A stretch of 64,000 nt of DNA, from NCBI GenBank assembly GCA_035048485.1, contig CM068587.1, positions 53,291,501-53,355,500 on the forward strand, read 5' to 3'. The notes under the pieces were generated by a model. That model saw nothing but the letters and a program-made list of their open reading frames with translations. It did not search any database and was not told the origin of the DNA. Below are positions 1 through 13,961 of this stretch, in pieces. The stretch comes from Pteria penguin (Eukaryota; Mollusca; Bivalvia; Pterioida; Pteriidae). A program made the position numbers and the translations under genes. The first letter of the stretch is position 1. Each line of letters begins with the position of its first letter.

Positions 1-1600
1 AGAAATACCGAAGCAGGAAAAGTTGTAATTTCTATCAATGGAGGAATAATTCAATTAGTATTACATGAAAACTCAAACTTCTTCAGCATTCAAATTTAAT
101 AGCACTTTAAGTAAACCCCGCCTCGTTTTATATTACTACACATGTGATTTGCCATACGCCGGGTACTACTTCCATGACCCAAGTTCATGGGCTGATGAAC
201 CGAGTCTGTTTAGCATGGTTCATCGAAGGAATTAGACTTGCATTTTAAATATTATCGTTTGATAGAATGTGTTTCCAACGACCAGTGTTTTATTGACTGT
301 CTTATTCTTACTGTGGTGTCGTGAAGTTCTGGTTTGTTGTCCATTTAGGAATGTTTGCTCACCTGAGCAAAAGGCTGGAGTGAAGCGGGCCGTCCGACGT
401 CTGTCGTTTGTCGCCCGTCGTCGCAAGCCCGTCTGTCTGGAAACATCTTTCACATTTATGACTATCTTGTAAGAATCACAGAATAGATTTTGTTGTAACT
501 ATATGGACGAAGTATTCAAAGTCCTCCATACGTTTTTCTATTCGCGGCCAGATCAGTTATAGGATGCAACCAATGTGGGTCGTGATAAGCCACAGATAGA
601 CCCTCCTTCCAAAACTCCCCCAGACCGTCTGCATGGGTCAATATAGTTATGAAGATAGTATTTTGGCCAGGGTTTTTTAATGCCCCGGATCAAAAAACCG
701 AGACCATATTGTTTTTGTCCTGTCTGACTGTTTGTTGGTTTGTCTGTCTTAACTTTCACCTTGCCCATATTTTTCAACTATAAAAGATAAAGACTTCACT
801 GTACTCCACTAATGAAGCCCTTCCAAATGATACCAAGATCAATTCAAGTGACTTGTATCCTTAACAGTGATTTTTATGCCAAAAGGAGATTACTTTGTTT
901 ATCTCCGTAACTTTTGGATCATAAAAGATAAAAAAAAAAAAAAAATTCATGTCAGTTTGACATGTGTACTTTAATAATAAAGCCCTTTCAAAATGACACC
1001 AAGCACATAACTATGTGACCTTGAATGTGACTTTATGTCAAAATAGGTTTTGTCAGCACTTTCTATCTCCCGCAATGCTTCAAAATTGTCTGGAGAGATT
1101 TATATGAGATTACTACACATTCAATGTCAGGACCCAAGGACAAGGAACATCGATCTCGTTCTTTTTTTATTAATATATAAAATATTAGTCCTGCACTAAC
1201 AGTGGAATGGTCCATATAAGATCAAAAGGGAAAAGGTCTATATTGCTTATTGATATATACGTAGACCAGGGTTTCATTCTGGTTAGGAAGTATATGTTGA
1301 TGGTTAGTAACGAAAGCTTTCTACAGATAAGCCAGTACATAACTTTCAGCATATGACATACATGTACAGTATAATAAAAACTACCATTGGCGGATCCCAG
1401 AGTGGCCGTGGGGCATGGTATTTGGGATTTAAACCCCCTTTTTATCGAAAATATTACCTGAAGATAGATATCCAACAATCAAACATACAAAATACAAAAA
1501 GCACAAAATTTAGCATTCAGATAGTTTTCTTGCAATTTTGCCATTATTCAATAGATCTAAATATGTATGCAAAATAACTTATTGAGATATTATAAGTTGA
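1..1600. other. Intergenic, no gene seen
   Basis: No exon or RNA gene is supported. The stretch 343-440 (GCTCACCTGAGCAAAAGGCT, then GTCCG/GTCGC-rich) resembles the head of the Helentron-like element A. At 800-1110 two degraded units share AAGCCCTTYCAAAATGAYACC. Confidence 0.5.
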
Positions 1601-1607
1601 TCGGTGT

Positions 1608-1900
1608 GAGTTTTACTAAAAGTCGGAAGACCAAACGTAGACACAGAGGTAAACTTTTCGACTAATTTACGTGTACGTCAATTGAATTTTTCTTACAGTC
1701 TAAGTTCATACATAATTACATTGGCAAACAGTGTGAAAGCCGTGCGTTATGTTTGGAACTCTTTAGGGAGGAGACAAATATTTCTTAGCAAACTTTCCGT
1801 CTACGTCTACGTTTGGGCTTACGACCTTTAGTATCTTTATCTGTATCTAATACGTTGTAGAATCCGATTAACAGCTTTTATATAACTTTTAGTAAAACTC
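1608..1900. mobile_element. MITE-like element
   Basis: Exact inverted ends GAGTTTTACTAAAAGT (1608-1623) and ACTTTTAGTAAAACTC (1885-1900); complementarity continues imperfectly inward (CCAAACGTAGAC against GTCTACGTTTGG). No coding capacity. Confidence 0.65.
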
Positions 1901-2533
1901 ACCCCAGGACATTATTATCAGGGACGTATATAACACATATATACGTCCCTGTTATTATGTATAGTTTGTTTAAATGCCTCTGCTTAAGCGTATTTTAAAA
2001 AAAAAGGAAAAGAGAACTTTGTTTACGGAATCTTAGTCCATACAACGACGCTCTGTGGCATTAAATGCGGTTGGAATCGCGCTGCAAGTAATCCGGATTC
2101 AAGTACGTTGTTCACGGTTCTTTCATTTATGAGATTATAAAACGAAAAGCTATACCGGTTCGAAATCAATAATATAAAAGTAGAAAGTTGTACGCAGATT
2201 GACACTATTGTTTTGTTGACAGTTGGCGGTCAGGACCCACTTACAATCACTCCGAATACATAAATACTAAAACCTGCAGGTAAAGCAAGAGAAAAAGGGT
2301 TGGATAAATATGTTGTTAATGAGTGCATGTTTTCCTTTTGCAGTTTTGGCTTTTCGGCAAGCAGTTCTGTTCAGACAGTCTCAACCAATGAACCATGTTA
2401 ACACTACTTCACTACTGCCTGAGTACTAGTGGAGGACCACTTAATGGCTAAAACCAGTAACTGGCTACTTTGTAATGCAAAGTTACGAGATTTTTTCACC
2501 TGATTGTCTGCAATACATACTACATAGGGTGCA

Positions 2534-3432
2534 TACTAATATAATCTCTTTTGAGATTCTTGCACGTGGCCGTTTTATTATGCTGTCATTTACTTTTGCC
2601 ACTCGCCAGAATCTCTTGTCATCCATTCTTTACATTATTCGGGTTTTCGTGATTTGACACCCACCCCCCCACCCGTGCACTAACAATCAAAATCACCGTA
2701 CAAACCTTTGTTTCCTGCAGAATGCAGGTCACAGATAATATCCAGACATATTTTCCTTCATTGTCATGCAAAATTTTCCATCATATGCACTGTACAACAC
2801 TGATAAATGTCCAGGTGAAAACAATAACACAAATCCTTTCTTCGATCACAGCCATGTTTCAAATCAGAACGAACTAGTCACGTGAGTTATAGTGTGTTTT
2901 CAAATTCATTCATGATTGAACAGGAAGATTAAATATTGGAAACCATTATTGATTCTGAAGTACTTCTATTTGTGCTAAAATTGTTCACTTTCATGAGTTT
3001 TATAAAAATCGTGGAATAAAACTAATAAAAAAATAATTTTACTGTAATACAATTTAAATTTCGGGCTTTATGAGAACAGACTATAATGGTTTATGCTTAC
3101 GTCAGGCACGTGTTTAGTTTTGAAACATGGCCACGATCGAAGAGAGGATTTGTATTGTTGTTTTCACCTGGTCATTTATCAGTGTTGTACAGTGCATATG
3201 ATGGAAAATTTTGCATGACAATGAAGGAAAATATGTCTGGATATTATCTGTGACCTGCATTCTGCAGGAAACAAAGGTTTGTACGGTGATTTTGATTGTT
3301 AGTGCACAGGGGGTGTCAAATCACGAAAACCCGAATAACCCGAAGGGCTGACAAGAGATTCTGGCGAGTGGCAATAGTAAACGACAGCATAATAAAACGG
3401 CCACATGCAAGAATCTCAAAAGAGATTACTAC
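2534..3432. repeat. Long inverted repeat with arms over 300 bp
   Basis: Arms at about 2534-2868 and 3118-3432 are complementary with few mismatches (for example CATGCAAAATTTTCCATCAT at 2765 against its complement near 3204), separated by a 250-base spacer. No coding region. Confidence 0.85.
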
Positions 3433-3659
3433 TAATATTACACAGTGTTACATATGTAAATTTGGTGAATTCACGTTTTGAATACACCCAGGGTTCAAAA
3501 TTATCAGTCATTCGGTTGTCAAAAACACCTAAAATCTCTTTGGGTAATCTAAGATTTCACTAAATATAATAGAGGTTGTCCAAATTTTCTTTAAACTTGA
3601 CAATTTGACGACCTAAAATTTTTTGTTAATTTCGAGCCCTGTACACCTCTAACATGCAG

Positions 3660-3990
3660 GAGGACAAGGTGTGGCTAAAACTGGGAATTGCACCCAGAAC
3701 CTTCCGCTATGAAGGCGGACACTCTCAACATTGAACTATCTGGGCCATTACCGATCCATCACACTCATCCCTGCCAAAAGTTTCCAACGAAACGCATAAC
3801 AACCCAAAGATTGTGGTCTTCAGAGTACACAAACAAATATGCAACTTATGAGGGCATGTAACAGACAGGAGAAAAACATGTGGCTGGACCTGGGAATCAA
3901 ACCCAGAACCTTTTGCTATCAATGTCAAAGTTCAGTCAATGCGGACGCTTTCACCATTGAGCTATCTGGGCCAATACCCATCCGTCACCC
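3660..3990 (-). mobile_element. Dimeric tRNA-like repeat
   Basis: Two tRNA-like units on the minus strand, each with CCAGATAGYTCAATG and GGTTCTGGGT; one unit ends near 3665-3755 and the other near 3885-3975. The arrangement recurs at 39755-40060 on the plus strand. Confidence 0.6.
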
Positions 3991-4933
3991 ATCCTCAGTG
4001 TAATATTTACATCCCAGGACTTTCACCAATAATATTGATCTAAGTTTACAAATGCATGAACTGATTTAAAAAATCATAGCAGATTTCTTAATTTCATAAG
4101 CAAATAAAACTGGTAAATATTTATGTTAGTTGACAATGGGAAACTCTCTGTGGACTATTTTGAATCTGACACTTGTACACCTCCTTGAATTCTCTGGGCG
4201 ATTTTAGCTATGTATAGGACTTCAACCACTTTTTTAAAAATTCAAGATATCCATCTATAGATACATCTGCAAATTCGGGAGGTAAAGATATGTGATGGAG
4301 AAAGGCAATATAATTTTGAATATACACATGTGGGTGAGTGAAGCACCAAAAGTGACAAAATTATAATGATTTTTTGACTGTGCGGTAACTGTGGGGTAAG
4401 TCTGGTGCTCCACATTCTGGAATTATGCTCCAGGTGGAAAAAAGGTTGCACACTGCTGTTCAGTCACTACTGGTAGTCCTTCACTAGGAATTTCTGATTC
4501 ACTGAGTTTTTTGTTCCATAGTTGTTGTTTTACGCTTCTTTTGGGAATTGTTCTTGTATACCATGATGGAATTCTACCATAGTGCATTGTTCATATTTTG
4601 CACACAGATGCTTCTGTCCTATGTACAACAAAAATAATAAAATAAAATTACATGCAACACAGAATTCTGTTACATATCTCCCTTATAACCGAGTGCTGTG
4701 AAAGACGTGTGTAATTTTATTTCGTTGTTTCTATAGGAATCAAATGCTTCCATTGTTAACCTTGGCCAATCTCCTTGCATGTACAAGTCAGATGTCATGA
4801 TGCTCGTCCTTTTTGAAACAACCGCAATCAGCTGAAACAGAGCTGCATTATATCATACTGGCATATGTTTGCAACAAAAATAATTCCTTGTCTACTTCTT
4901 CTTCCATTACAAAGTGTACTTATAAGTTGAGCA

Positions 4934-5201
4934 AAGCTGGCGTGGCCTAGTGGTATCGTGCTGGACTACTGATCGGGAGGCCGGGCTTCCAGTCCCACTC
5001 TGGTCATGCTGGTATCCTGTCTATCGGAGGAGACAGTAAAAACCAAGACCCCATTTCGTGGTATGCATGGCACGTTAAAATCCCTCACTGCTTCAAGTGG
5101 GTCCGTTGCAAAGGTCAAAATTTGTATGCCCCGCATCAGGCAGATGCCGTCAACATATACGTGAAATATTCATGGTGTGACGTTAAACAAAAATCAATCA
5201 A
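4934..5201 (+). mobile_element. tRNA-derived SINE, full length
   Basis: A tRNA-like head (GTGGCCTAGTGGTATCGTGC, degenerate B-box CTTCCAGTCCC) is followed by a body with GGCACGTTAAAATCCCTCA and CATCAGGCAGATGCCGTC and a tail of AAATCAATCAA. A 13-base target duplication TATAAGTTGAGCA flanks it at 4921-4933 and 5202-5214. Confidence 0.92.
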
Positions 5202-5214
5202 TATAAGTTGAGCA

Positions 5215-6358
5215 TCATACATGTACTCATCAGTTTTATGTTCAAATTTCACAGTGGTGAGTGGCCAGGAGTAATCTGTAAGGACTTCATGTCATTTATG
5301 ATCTGTAGGTGATGAAGCTCAGTTGTAATTTCATTCTTTACCGAAGTGAACCCACATAATATGCATATGCTTAGTTTAATATATCTAGACAAAAAAGATG
5401 ACTCCGCCCAGAATTAGGAACACTTAGCAGTATACACTGCATAATTTCTTTACCTGTGCTATGCAATAAATTCTGATGACAATATTATGATTGATTATGA
5501 ATATGGTGACTTTGGTGCTAGATTTTTTCAAACCTTGCACTGTGACAGATTGATAATCAGGGGTTACTTGAGAGCTGGTTTTGATCAGACAGAGGTCTGT
5601 AGTATCATATGTTAGGGCTTTTTGTACATTTTGACGTATGGCAAAGAGATTGAACCCTTCAGTTATCCAGTTTTACAAACCAAACTCATCTGATACCCAG
5701 TCCCACTGGGCTTCAAAAGAGTTTTGACTTTAGAATGTAACTTTTGAAAGTCATATTTCAATAATGCACATAAATGAAATAAGAGAGAACTTTCAACAGT
5801 GAGGTATGGGCTTGCAGTCTTTGCGATACTCACCAGACCGACACAAATATCTGGTAAAAATTGGATTGGTCAGGTAAAACTTTCACTATCATTTCATTGA
5901 AATATGAAGCTTTACCAGACAGATGTCCTGAAAAACAGAGGTCAGTTTCGCAGACACTGGGGTTGCCCTAAAATAGAACAAGAAGAAGAAAATCATTTAA
6001 GACGTATTTTTGTTGATATTTTGATTTTGTAATTCCACATGTCCTCTTTGTAACATATTGTTTTTAATGCTGGAATTCATTCAAATCATTTCAGATAAGA
6101 TGGAACATATGAGTGGCAGGATGATTTCCAACATTTCAATTCCAGACCTATTTAAGAAACTGTGTATTTGACAGAGCTTGAATTCTGTTGAAGAGAGTTT
6201 GTTTTTAGATTAATTTGTACATTTTCCACCATGTCCGTATGAAAGTGTGTGGATGCTGGAGTTTTCTGATTGGCTACAGAGATTTACAGATTCCTCAAAT
6301 ATCTGCAGATGAGATCTTATCAGTAATGAAGATTTCAATTTGATATAAAAGCCTCACA
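5215..6358. other. Upstream flank of the METTL24-like gene
   Basis: No coding exon is visible. A good acceptor (TTTCAG ending 6094) suggests that bases 6095-6358 are 5' UTR. No TATA box is convincing. Confidence 0.35.
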
Positions 6359-6639
6359 ATGAATAAGAGAAGAAAGACTTTGGTATACCTTGGGCTTGCA
6401 GCATTGCTGGGATACCTTAGTGTGTATATCGTGTATTTTAACGATGCATACAGTCCGCTCAAGGTCCTGGCAGATGCTCGAAGTGAGGCTAAACGACTGC
6501 TTCGTTTCATGACCTTGTACCACTTCCAGTGCAATAGTACTCTCATGATGTCCAATGCTAGTAACTGGCCAGTTTGTACAGAGGCAGACGGAGGAATAAA
6601 CGTGGATTCTAGGGCAGAAAAAGTGGTCATCTCCATTGG
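6359..6639 (+). CDS. METTL24-like exon 1: start, membrane anchor, stem
   Basis: Starts at the ATG of MNKRRKTLVYLGL; ends in GG before gtaaga (phase 2). It encodes the signal anchor and a stem ending in VVISIG, the first strand of repeat A. The fragment YHFQCNSTL and WPVCTEADGG match the cysteine-bearing segment that precedes the methyltransferase core in METTL24 proteins. Confidence 0.85.
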
Positions 6640-9600
6640 GTAAGAATAGGAGTGATTTTTTCTTTCACTTTAAGTTACTTTATATCTTATTTTAACAATA
6701 CATTAAATGTGCTACATGGAATTTTTCCCAAAATTGGAGTGGTCAAGGTCTAGTGTTAATTTGGAATTTGCAGTACAGTCCAGATGTTTTGGAAAATTGC
6801 ACAAAACACAGTGAAAAAAAAAATGAAATCATTGTGGAAATTCAGGTGGACATTTACCTGAGGTCATTTGCATCTTTGTAAAATACAATGTGTAATGTGT
6901 AATTCTTGAATTTACACCAGGATGTAGTCAACTGTGGTGGATGGAAAAATTACAAAACACCTGGACTGTTCTGTACATGAAACATTGATTTTATCTACAG
7001 AATTGAAACAGTACAGGTAATTTTACACCTGAATTTGCAGTGTTTCGCAGGATTTTCCTAGGGAATTCTATGCTATTTACTAAACTCCTAAACAGCACAG
7101 TAATTCCTTGTAATGTCAAGTTAGTTATTTTCCACTGGCCAAGGTGGGTCGCATTTGAGTGGAAATTATCAATTGTTACAAAAGCACCATGTATTTGTGT
7201 TGGGTAACATTAGAATTCCACAAATCACCATGATTTTGATTGCCTTGGCCTGGTAAACAGAGACGTGAAAGCCTGAAAGCAGGAACGTAGGTGTGAAAAG
7301 TAGCGGATCAGTAGAGTGGAAGACTCGTTAGTTGTTTGTAGTGTCCTTTTTGTGCTCTCGGATCGATAGATTAAGGGCATGTTGGTTTTTACCTGTCTGC
7401 CTGTTTGGTTTATTTAAGTATAAAGAAATTGCTGCTCCACGCAGAACCTGATGATTTGATTTCTAACATTTCATTTTCAGACCATCAGATTACGAGTTTG
7501 AGTTTCTCATAGCCAAGAACATATCGGCCAATGTTCTTATATTCTCACCGAATAACCCACCCTACGAGTTCCTGGCTCACAAACAGAACAATACTCACTT
7601 CTACAAGACCATCATTGTTCCTAACGATCCCTCAGACTTCTCCCGTAACTCATATGACACTCAAACCCTCAACAACGTTCTTCTATCACTTCGTCGAAAG
7701 CACATAGACATACTGAAGATAGAGTATCAGCTGGATAATTCACATCCCTATGAACTTCTCTACTACTTAATAAAAGACAACATTCTAAGCAGTGTTACCC
7801 AGCTTCATTTCACTGTCTATATCGGTAAGTAAAAAAAGAAGGAGGGGTTTAAGATTTAGAGTACAGTACAGTCCGGGTGGAACTTTGAATGCCCACTGTC
7901 CACAGTGGGCAGTCCACCTGAATTTTCAGTGGGCATTAGGAGTGGACATTTACCTGAATTATCAAGCTGTCCATTTACCTGTATGTTAATTCCAACTGGC
8001 TCTTACAAGAATGTCCACTGTGTCCAGTGGACATTTTTAATGCCCACTCTAAAAATGCCCACTGTGACCAGTGGACAAATTAAGTTCCACCCGGACTGTA
8101 CTGTATCTCTCAGAGGTTAATGTAGTCGTTTTGTATTGTTTTATATTCATCAAGTCATTTGTTTTCATTTTTTCATTTATCTGTCTTTTTCTGGGCGTGG
8201 ATCCAGTGGTATCAAACTTGAATTTCTAAATGATGACCCCGGGTTTGATTTTGGCTGCTGGTTCAGGTCTGGTTTCTTTAATGGTGATTGTTCAACTTCT
8301 TCCCTTGTCTTTTAGACAAGACGGTATAAACTGAAGCCCTACATTATGATATACATTGATACATAAAAAATTACTTACTGGTTTGACTGGGTCCATTGCA
8401 TAGGTAAGAATAATTTGGGAATGTGCCAGTGGTGCCAACCTTATAATTTTAGTGTGTAATAAAGAAATAACAAAACAAGAACCACTTTCTACTTTTTCCA
8501 TTTTAAGTCATTAAGGCTTTTAAAGCAGGAACTCATACTCCGTCGGTACGCTGTTATGTGAATGAGAGTTAGATTACCCTTGTACAACCACCCACCCATC
8601 CCAGGTTAACTTCCCCGCTTAATCTGGTGTCTATCTGTAGGTGGGTAGAGAAAGACGGTATGGATAAATATGCCATGTCCAAGGACATCAGACCGAAATC
8701 GAATAACTATAGTGAGAACCAAACCAGCCATCCTCCAATTATTATCATAACAAGTTGATCACTGAATCACATGTTTCACTCTCCGATGCTGATGTTATAT
8801 ATAAAAATGAAATGACTATGCCATGGTACATGTACCTTATTTCTCGTTACAGATAAGCTTGATGACGATTTTCTCTATGGCTGGTATCGAGCCCTGTATA
8901 CATTGTTTCACGAAGCTGGCTTCCGGTTGTATCATACTGCCACATTTAACCAACTGTGTCTTCAGGTCACCTTGATGGAGTCCTGTGTTTATTACATGTC
9001 CTGGATCCATAGCCCAAGTCCCAGGATGTTTGTCATGTACCCTCCTGCTGTGGACGGTAGGTATTCAATATGAGGAATGCTTAGGGATAATGCATTGATC
9101 CATAGCCCAAGTCCCAGGATGTTTGTCATGTACCGTCCTGCCGTGGACGGTAGGTATTCAATATGAGGAATGCTTAGGGATAATGCTTTGATCCATAGCC
9201 CAAGTCCCAGGATGTTTGTCCTGTACCGTCCTGCCATGGACGGTAGGTATTCAGTATGAGAAATGCTTAGGGATAATGCATTGATCCATAATCCAAGTCC
9301 CAGGATGTTTGTCATGTACCCTCCTGCTGTGGACGGTAAGTATTCAATATGAGGAATGCTTAGGGATAATGCATTGATCTATAGCCCAAGTCCCAGGATG
9401 TTTGTCATGTACCCTCCTGATGTGGACGGCAGGTATTCAATATGAGGAATGCTTAGGGATAATGCATTGATTTTCTGTATTCAACAGTGAGTATAATGAT
9501 GCTTGTCACACCTTTGGTGACCAAGTGGGCTTGAATGCTGTGCTGGAACCCACTACTGTTTTTCACATCCATCTAGTCTTTGTTCAGATTCAGATTAGGG

Positions 9601-12600
9601 CAAATAAGATGGTCTGTTAAATGTACTTTTAGTATTAGTGGTTTGTCCTTCATACATATGCACCAGTTTCCTCTACCACTAAACACATTCCACCACCATA
9701 TACTAGGGGTAGTAATATTAGTGTGGAGTAATCATCCACCATTTAACACAAGCCTCCACCATTTAGAGGAAGTAATATTGGTGTCAAGGTATTGTCCATC
9801 CCTAAATACTGGACACTATCAAATAGGGGAAATGATCATGATGTGGTGTTATCCTCCACGACTAAACACTGGTTGCCACCATACAGGGGAAATAATCCTG
9901 GTGTGGTGTTTTCCTCCACCACCACTTAACACTGGTCACCACCATATAGGTGATATAATCCAGGTGTGGTGTTATCCTCTACCACTAAACACTGGCCGGA
10001 TTCATATAGGGGAAATAACCCTGGTGTGGTGTTATCCTCCACCACTAAACACTGATTGCCACTATATAGGGGAAATAATCCTGATGTGGTGTTATCCTCC
10101 ACCACTAAACACTGGCGGCATTCATATAGGGGAAATAACCCTGGTGTGGTGTTATCCTACACCAATAAACACTTGTCAACACCATTTAAGGGAAATAAGC
10201 TTGGTGTGGTATTATCCTCCACCACTAAACGCTGGTCGCATTTATATAGGGGAAATAACCCTTGTGTGGTGTTATCCTCCACCACTAAACTCTGGTCGCA
10301 TTCATATAGGGGAAATAACCCTGGTGTGGTGTTATCCACCACCACTAAACACTGGTCGCATTCATATAGGGGAAATAACCCTGGTGTGGTGTTATCCTCC
10401 ACCACTAAACACTGAGAACCACCATATAGGTGAAATAACCCTGGTGTGGTGTTATCCTCCACCACTTAACACTGGTCACATTCATATCGGGGAAATAACC
10501 TTGGTATGGCATCAAACAACATGCCAAGACAAACTACATCAAAAGTGACAAAATCAAGTGCTTGATTTATGTTAACAATTAAGACAGAAAAGATTGTGGA
10601 TTCTGTTTAGTAATCATCAAGTATGACGTCCTGTTCCGAGTTTCCTGTTTTAAATTGTAAATTTTATAACACGGTCATGTCCATCTTAAACATTTTGTGA
10701 CTGTGTAGACGTGCATGAAGGGAGAGAACTGTGCTCCCACGATTCTCACTCAAGTTACGACCCATTATTCCTAGAATTTTTCACATCACGCCAGAGGTAG
10801 TACTATTGGGTCATTGAGTGTTGATGAGTAGAAAAATTAATACTCATTCCATTTAAAATGTAAGCTCACTTTAAACATTATTGTTACTATGTGTAAATAT
10901 ACAAATGATTTTATAGTGAAAGTGTGAGAATGAATATTCATAAGGAATAAACTCATAGGTGTAATAGAGAGAGAAAAATGCTCGACCAAATAAACAAGTT
11001 CATTGCCTCACTGAATGTTGCAGGTACTTATGAATATGAATTAAAGCGATTTGAGGATCATTTGAATGGACAGAAGGTGGACTGTCACACAAGTCAAGAA
11101 GTAACGATCTCTGACCAGCAAACCATGACAGTATGTCGACAGATCTCCGAAAGTCAGCCATATAAACCCTGTAAACTTGTCATCTTTAGGTTAGTAGGAA
11201 GCTTTTAGATAAACACATCAGTATCGAGTATGATTCTAGAAACTCTGGCGTTGTGTACTGCCTTATTTATGGTCCAACAAGTGTGTGTTATAATGCAAGA
11301 AATTAGTGTAGGCTCTTATTTCTGATAGTCTTTATAAAATACAGGGATGAGATGTGAGGCTACATGGTTTGTGTATTCCCCCGGAAGTAGGATCTACCCA
11401 ATCTGATTAAAACAATATCTTTATTCTGATTCTCTATTTGTCCCATTGCGGATTTTTGAACAGTGTTTGTTACATATTGCATCACTATCACATGCCTAGA
11501 CGAGTCATTGATTGGCTATGGGAAATTATCTTTCTCCAGATCTTTATCCACAATGGGACAAATAGAATATAAGCGGAATAAAGATATGGTTTTAATCAGA
11601 TTGAGGATCTACTCTACCGAGACAAAAATATATAATCCTGTTTGATTATATGTAACTACTTTGGTTTTGTGAAAATAAACATATACAAGAAAGGTTAAAA
11701 ACATTTGTATCGCTAATCTTAAATGTATATTTCAGGATTTTATACGTCACTTTGTACTACTTCATATCATATACACCAAAAGATTCAGATTATGGCATGA
11801 AGCACCTTTAACATAAGTAAATTCTTTTTATTTTTTATGATATTTTGTTACAGAACTAAACGGTCTAAGATATCTATCATCTCTGAGGAAAAGTTTGATT
11901 GTCAGGTTGTCATCATACAAGGTACTGATCTGGGCATGGACGGAGAGGTCACGGTGTTCAATCTCAATCACCCAGGGTAAGTCTCAAAGTATCCCTTCAG
12001 TTCAGGGGTAGTGTCAGTCATCCTTCAAGACTAAGTATCAGTCATCTTTCCAGGGAAAGTATCAAAGTTATTCCTCCTGAGTAAGTATAAAAGTCATCCC
12101 TTCAGGGTAGGTATCAAAGGCATCCCTTAAGAATAAGTATTAAAGTCATTCCTTAGGGTTAGTATCAAAGTTTTTCCACCAGAGTAAGCATCATAGTCAT
12201 CCCCTCAAAGTAAGCATCAAAGTCATCCCCTAAGAGTAAGCATCAAACTTATTCCTCCAGAGTAAGTATCAGTCATCCCTTCAGGGTAAGTATCAAAGTT
12301 ATTCCACCAGAGTAGGTATCAGAGTCATCTCTTCAGGGTAAGTATCAAATTTATTCCTCAAGAGTAAGTATCAGTCATCCCTTCAGGGTAAGTATCAAAG
12401 TTATTCTTCCTAAGTAAGCATCAGAGTTAGCTTTCCAGAGTAAATGTTGAAGCAGTAAGTCTCCCTCTTGGATAAGTGGCAGCCATATTTCCCCCTTTGG
12501 GATATATATTGAGATTCCTATTTTAAGATAGATGTCACAGTGATTATCCTTTCTCTGAGATCAGGATGTCACAGTGATTATTCTTTCTCTGAGATCAGGA

Positions 12601-13928
12601 TGTCACAGTGATTATTCTTTCTCTGAGATCAGGATGTCACAGTGATTATTCTTTCTCTGAGATCAGGATGTCACAGTGATTATTCTTTCTCTGAGATCAG
12701 GCTGAAAGTACAAATGAATAAGGGATCTTTCTCTAAGATATACTTAAAGTCATAATTCTCCCTCCGAGATTAATCTTAAGTTAATTCTTCCCATGGAATC
12801 AATGATATATTTTCTGAAAGTGCAAGCATTCTCCGCTGTTGTTAAATATCAAAGTAATAATTTTGAATCGTATTGGAAAGTGATAAAGATTTGTCCTTTG
12901 AGCTCTTAAGACCAAGTTCTAGAGGAGATCATAGAAAGTCCACTGAGAGGTTGGAAATGAAATTTATGTTATAGGTTTAGAGCATTAGCTATTTTGAAAC
13001 AACATTTTAGGTTTATCAGAACTCTCACCGTTTTTGACATGAATTATATTAAAGCAGTCTAAATAAGTTTTTTTTAACAACTATCTCTCTGTCCAATTAT
13101 AGATTTTTACTTTATCTACTTAAACAATATATTTGGCGTAAACTTACGTTTTTGAATTCCTAGGGCATTTGTTTTTCATTTATCTCGTTTGATATTTTGG
13201 TAAAGTTACTGTTTTGAACAAAAGGGGAGACCATTTTCAAACTTATCATGTACTATTTTTCTATCCAATCAGAACCGCTGTTACAAATGTGCAGACGATC
13301 TCATTAACAGAGGCTTTGTTCCATGTTTTGAAAGTCAATTCCTATAACATTATGTATACAGACACCAGCAGTGAATTCTGGGAACTCATCAACTTTATGA
13401 CAGACGAGGGAATTTTACAGGTAATATGTTAAGTAAATTGAAGGCTTTATATAGCTACTGATTCATTGTTTACCTTTCTGAATGTTTTGGATTTTTGGCC
13501 AGATTGCAAAGCAATTCCTGTCTATGCATTGGAGATGTCTGTCTGTCTGTCTGTCTGTCAACATTTTGGTTAAAGTTTCTGGTTGAAGCAAAATCTCTGG
13601 AAGTAAGAAGAGTATAAACATAATACTTCACACATAGCTTCTTAATGAACAGAGCTTTCATATTGTGCCATGACTTTTGACCTAGTTGCCTTCACCTTGG
13701 ACTTTGACCTACTTTTAAAGAACTTAAATTCTAGCTATGTCTTTTAAACAATAGGGGTAGGGCTTTGATACTTTACAGGGATTTTTCAGGATATATAACT
13801 CTTGGTCCAGGGTCCAGTCAAATTAGGAATATTCGTGGCATTTTAATAAAATTGAAAGAAATGATTTCTTCACTGTTTTAGATGAATTAATTGAAATATT
13901 TTTAGAGATCAAATTAAGAAGTTTTGTC

Positions 13929-13961
<33 letters not shown>

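Noticed and set aside
4934..5010. Possible tRNA gene
   Set aside because: The tRNA-like head belongs to a SINE with a shared body, tail and target duplications; the cloverleaf is incomplete. The same holds for 28295, 52012 and 59120.
9580..10548. Repeat-protein gene
   Set aside because: The frame is open because the repeat period is a multiple of three; several frames on both strands are equally open.
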